A stretch of DNA of 35,630 bases, taken from assembly GCA_023261185.1 (NCBI GenBank), contig JALRJN010000019.1, forward strand, positions 1 through 35,630, read 5' to 3'. This document shows positions 34,004-35,630 of this stretch, piece by piece; position 1 is the first letter of the stretch, and each line of letters begins with the position of its first letter. A program made the position numbers and the translations under genes. This stretch comes from Porticoccus sp. (GTDB taxonomy: Bacteria > Pseudomonadota > Gammaproteobacteria > Pseudomonadales > Porticoccaceae). The notes under the pieces were generated by a model. It saw nothing but the letters and a program-made list of their open reading frames with translations. It ran no database searches and had not been told where the DNA came from.

Positions 34004-34849
34004 TCAGCTTTCAGTAAAGCCCAGATTGCGGCACAACGCCGTGCAGGTATCTGCCTGGTTCATGGTGTAGAAGTGTAGCCCAGGTGCGCCGCCGGCCAGG
34101 AGTGTTTCGCATAACTTGGTGACGACTTCCAGGCCAAATGCCTTGATGCTGGCGCTGTCATCGCCAAATTGCGCAAGCCGTTGGCGAATCCAGCGAGGGA
34201 CATCTGCACCACAATTATCGGAAAAGCGTACCAGATTCTGGAAGTTGGTGATGGGCATAATGCCTGGAATAATCGGCTGGTTAATTCCCTGCTTTTGACA
34301 CTGTTCCAGGTAATAGAAATAGGCGTCGGGATTGAAAAAATATTGCGTGATAGCGCGACTGGCACCGGCCGCAAATTTTTGTCCAAGCCAATAAATGTCG
34401 CGATCGTAACTTTCGGCCTGGGGATGAATTTCCGGATAACAGGCAACCAGTAATTCAAACGTGTCACCAAAATGTTCGCGGATAAATTCCACCAGCTGAT
34501 TGGCATATACCAGTTGTGCCATGTCTCCCATGCCAGAGGGAAGATCGCCGCGTAAGGTGACAATACGCTTGATGCCGGCGGCCAGATAACTTTCCAGAAG
34601 GCTTTTTACTGCATCGCGACTGTCCCCGCCGAAGGAAAGGTGGGGTGTGGCCATGGAGCCGGACTGTTGGATTTCAAACACGATGTCACGGGTATGTTCA
34701 CGGGTCGAGCCGCCGGCACCGTAGGTGACAGAGAAGAACTCCGGTTGAAAGCGGGCGAGCTTCGTGTGTGTGGCTCGCAATTTTTCCTGCCCCTCTGGGG
34801 TTTTGGGCGGGAAAAACTCAAAGCTGAGGTGATGGTCAGTCATAATCAT
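34004..34849 (-). CDS. metF: 5,10-Methylenetetrahydrofolate reductase
   Basis: This protein of about 281 residues reduces methylene-THF to methyl-THF for methionine synthesis, using FAD. It shows LSFEFFPPKTPEGQEKL at the N-terminus (catalytic Glu in FEFFPP), FFSVTYGAGGSTRE, IVTLRGDLP and the flavin-contacting ITQYFFNPDAYFYYLEQC, with IIPGIMPITNFQNLVRFS later. I chose the ATG at 34849, preceded by GGAA at good spacing. ATGs at 34864 and 34843 are also possible. It lies about 16-38 bases after ahcY, linking folate and SAM-cycle enzymes in one operon. Confidence 0.95.
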   Translation of the reverse strand: MIMTDHHLSFEFFPPKTPEGQEKLRATHTKLARFQPEFFSVTYGAGGSTREHTRDIVFEIQQSGSMATPHLSFGGDSRDAVKSLLESYLAAGIKRIVTLRGDLPSGMGDMAQLVYANQLVEFIREHFGDTFELLVACYPEIHPQAESYDRDIYWLGQKFAAGASRAITQYFFNPDAYFYYLEQCQKQGINQPIIPGIMPITNFQNLVRFSDNCGADVPRWIRQRLAQFGDDSASIKAFGLEVVTKLCETLLAGGAPGLHFYTMNQADTCTALCRNLGFTES

Positions 34850-34886
34850 TCTTGTTCCAGTCATTCAGTAACAGCGATGACGGCTA

Positions 34887-35630
34887 TCAGTAGCGATAGC
34901 TGTCTTCCTTGAAGGGACCTTCCACAGGGACATTGATGTATTCGGCCTGTTCCTTCTTCAGTATGGTGATCACGCCATTAAATCCGGCGACCATATGGGC
35001 GGCTACTTCTTCATCCAGCTTTTTCGGCAGGACCTCGACACGTAGCATCTCGCGTTGGGTATTGGCATCGGCATCCGCAAACTTCTGATCAAACAGGTGT
35101 ATTTGCGCCAAAACCTGGTTGGCAAACGAGCCGTCCATAATACGGCTTGGGTGACCGGTGGCATTGCCAAGGTTTACGAGGCGGCCTTCTGAGAGCAGCA
35201 GCAGGTGGTCATTGGCTTCACGATTGCGATAGACCTTGTGAACCTGGGGTTTGATTTCTTCCCACTGCCAGTTTTTTCGCATGTAGGCGGTATCGATTTC
35301 ATTGTCGAAATGGCCGATATTGCATACCACGCAACCGGACTTCAGGGCGGCGAGCACATCGGCATCACAGACGTTGTAGTTGCCGGTACAGGTCACTACC
35401 AGATCCGTCGTGGCCAGCAGGTCGGCGTTGACGCCCTGAACGGGGTCGCCTTTTTGGTAAGGTGATACCACTTCGAAGCCGTCCATGCAGGCCTGCATGG
35501 CGCAAATGGGATCAATTTCTGTCACCTTGACGATCATGCCTTCCTGGCGCAGTGATTGGGCTGAACCTTTGCCGACATCGCCGTAGCCAATCACCAAAGC
35601 TTTTTTGCCTGACAGCAAATGATCGGTGGC
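34887..35630 (-). CDS. ahcY: S-adenosylhomocysteine hydrolase, C-terminal part (5' end beyond window)
   Basis: The last 247 codons are present. They carry the NAD-binding motif [67 protein letters not shown] and the C-terminal [14 protein letters not shown] with its NAD-contacting Lys and Tyr. The enzyme splits SAH into adenosine and homocysteine, relieving product inhibition of methyltransferases. The N-terminal substrate domain lies past position 35630. metF follows directly. No SAH riboswitch can be judged because the leader is outside the window. Confidence 0.96.
   Translation of the reverse strand, partial: ATDHLLSGKKALVIGYGDVGKGSAQSLRQEGMIVKVTEIDPICAMQACMDGFEVVSPYQKGDPVQGVNADLLATTDLVVTCTGNYNVCDADVLAALKSGCVVCNIGHFDNEIDTAYMRKNWQWEEIKPQVHKVYRNREANDHLLLLSEGRLVNLGNATGHPSRIMDGSFANQVLAQIHLFDQKFADADANTQREMLRVEVLPKKLDEEVAAHMVAGFNGVITILKKEQAEYINVPVEGPFKEDSYRY

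Overview
The window looks like a chromosomal segment of a gammaproteobacterium, probably near the Pseudomonas/Cellvibrionales radiation (a marine Spongiibacteraceae-like organism would fit). This is inferred from gene content and order: rsmD/ftsY-ftsE-ftsX-rpoH, gshA of the gammaproteobacterial class, Rsd/AlgQ, and ahcY-metF-rsmE. No similarity search was possible. No tRNA, rRNA, CRISPR array, insertion sequence or phage gene was seen.

Positions 1-3084 hold a leftward group (orphan exbD, a Cds6-like NTF2-fold protein, and the start of a secreted cyclophilin), mutM on the plus strand, and leftward coaD and rsmD. Positions 3144-8084 run rightward: ftsY, ftsE, ftsX, rpoH, a strong terminator, a DUF423 membrane protein and trmB. 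Positions 8212-11177 hold a tandem universal stress protein (leftward), then elbB, a TIGR02444 protein and an FKBP lipoprotein, closed by a two-way terminator. Positions 11210-15502 are all leftward: gshA-acpH, dsbB-lrgA-lrgB and rsd. Positions 15854-22965 hold ugd, a convergent LpxH-like phosphoesterase, an RND efflux pair and a DUF2721 protein.

The accessory centre is an acetone carboxylase locus at 23038-30654. A bacterial enhancer-binding protein (AcxR/AcoR type) is divergent from acxA-acxB-acxC. A textbook sigma-54 promoter (TGGCAC-N5-TTGC) lies between them. The three structural genes show codon choice typical of very highly expressed genes, unlike the flanking genes, and an elaborate GC-rich stem-loop separates acxB from acxC. 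The enzyme would carboxylate acetone to acetoacetate with ATP, allowing growth on acetone or on isopropanol or propane through acetone. Just downstream is a SecB-family chaperone gene outside the usual secB neighbourhood, possibly a paralogue serving this enzyme. This is the most interesting lead in the window.

Positions 31422-35630 are leftward: a membrane GGDEF-EAL protein, then ahcY (cut by the window end), metF and rsmE. The last three form a methyl-cycle and rRNA-methylation group.

Many genes appear to start with TTG or GTG (coaD, rsmD, trmB, the stress protein, gshA, acxA, the RND adaptor, the DUF2721 gene), usually behind a good Shine-Dalgarno sequence. Several perfect or near-perfect palindromes lie just upstream of ugd, gshA, rsd and secB and may be operators.
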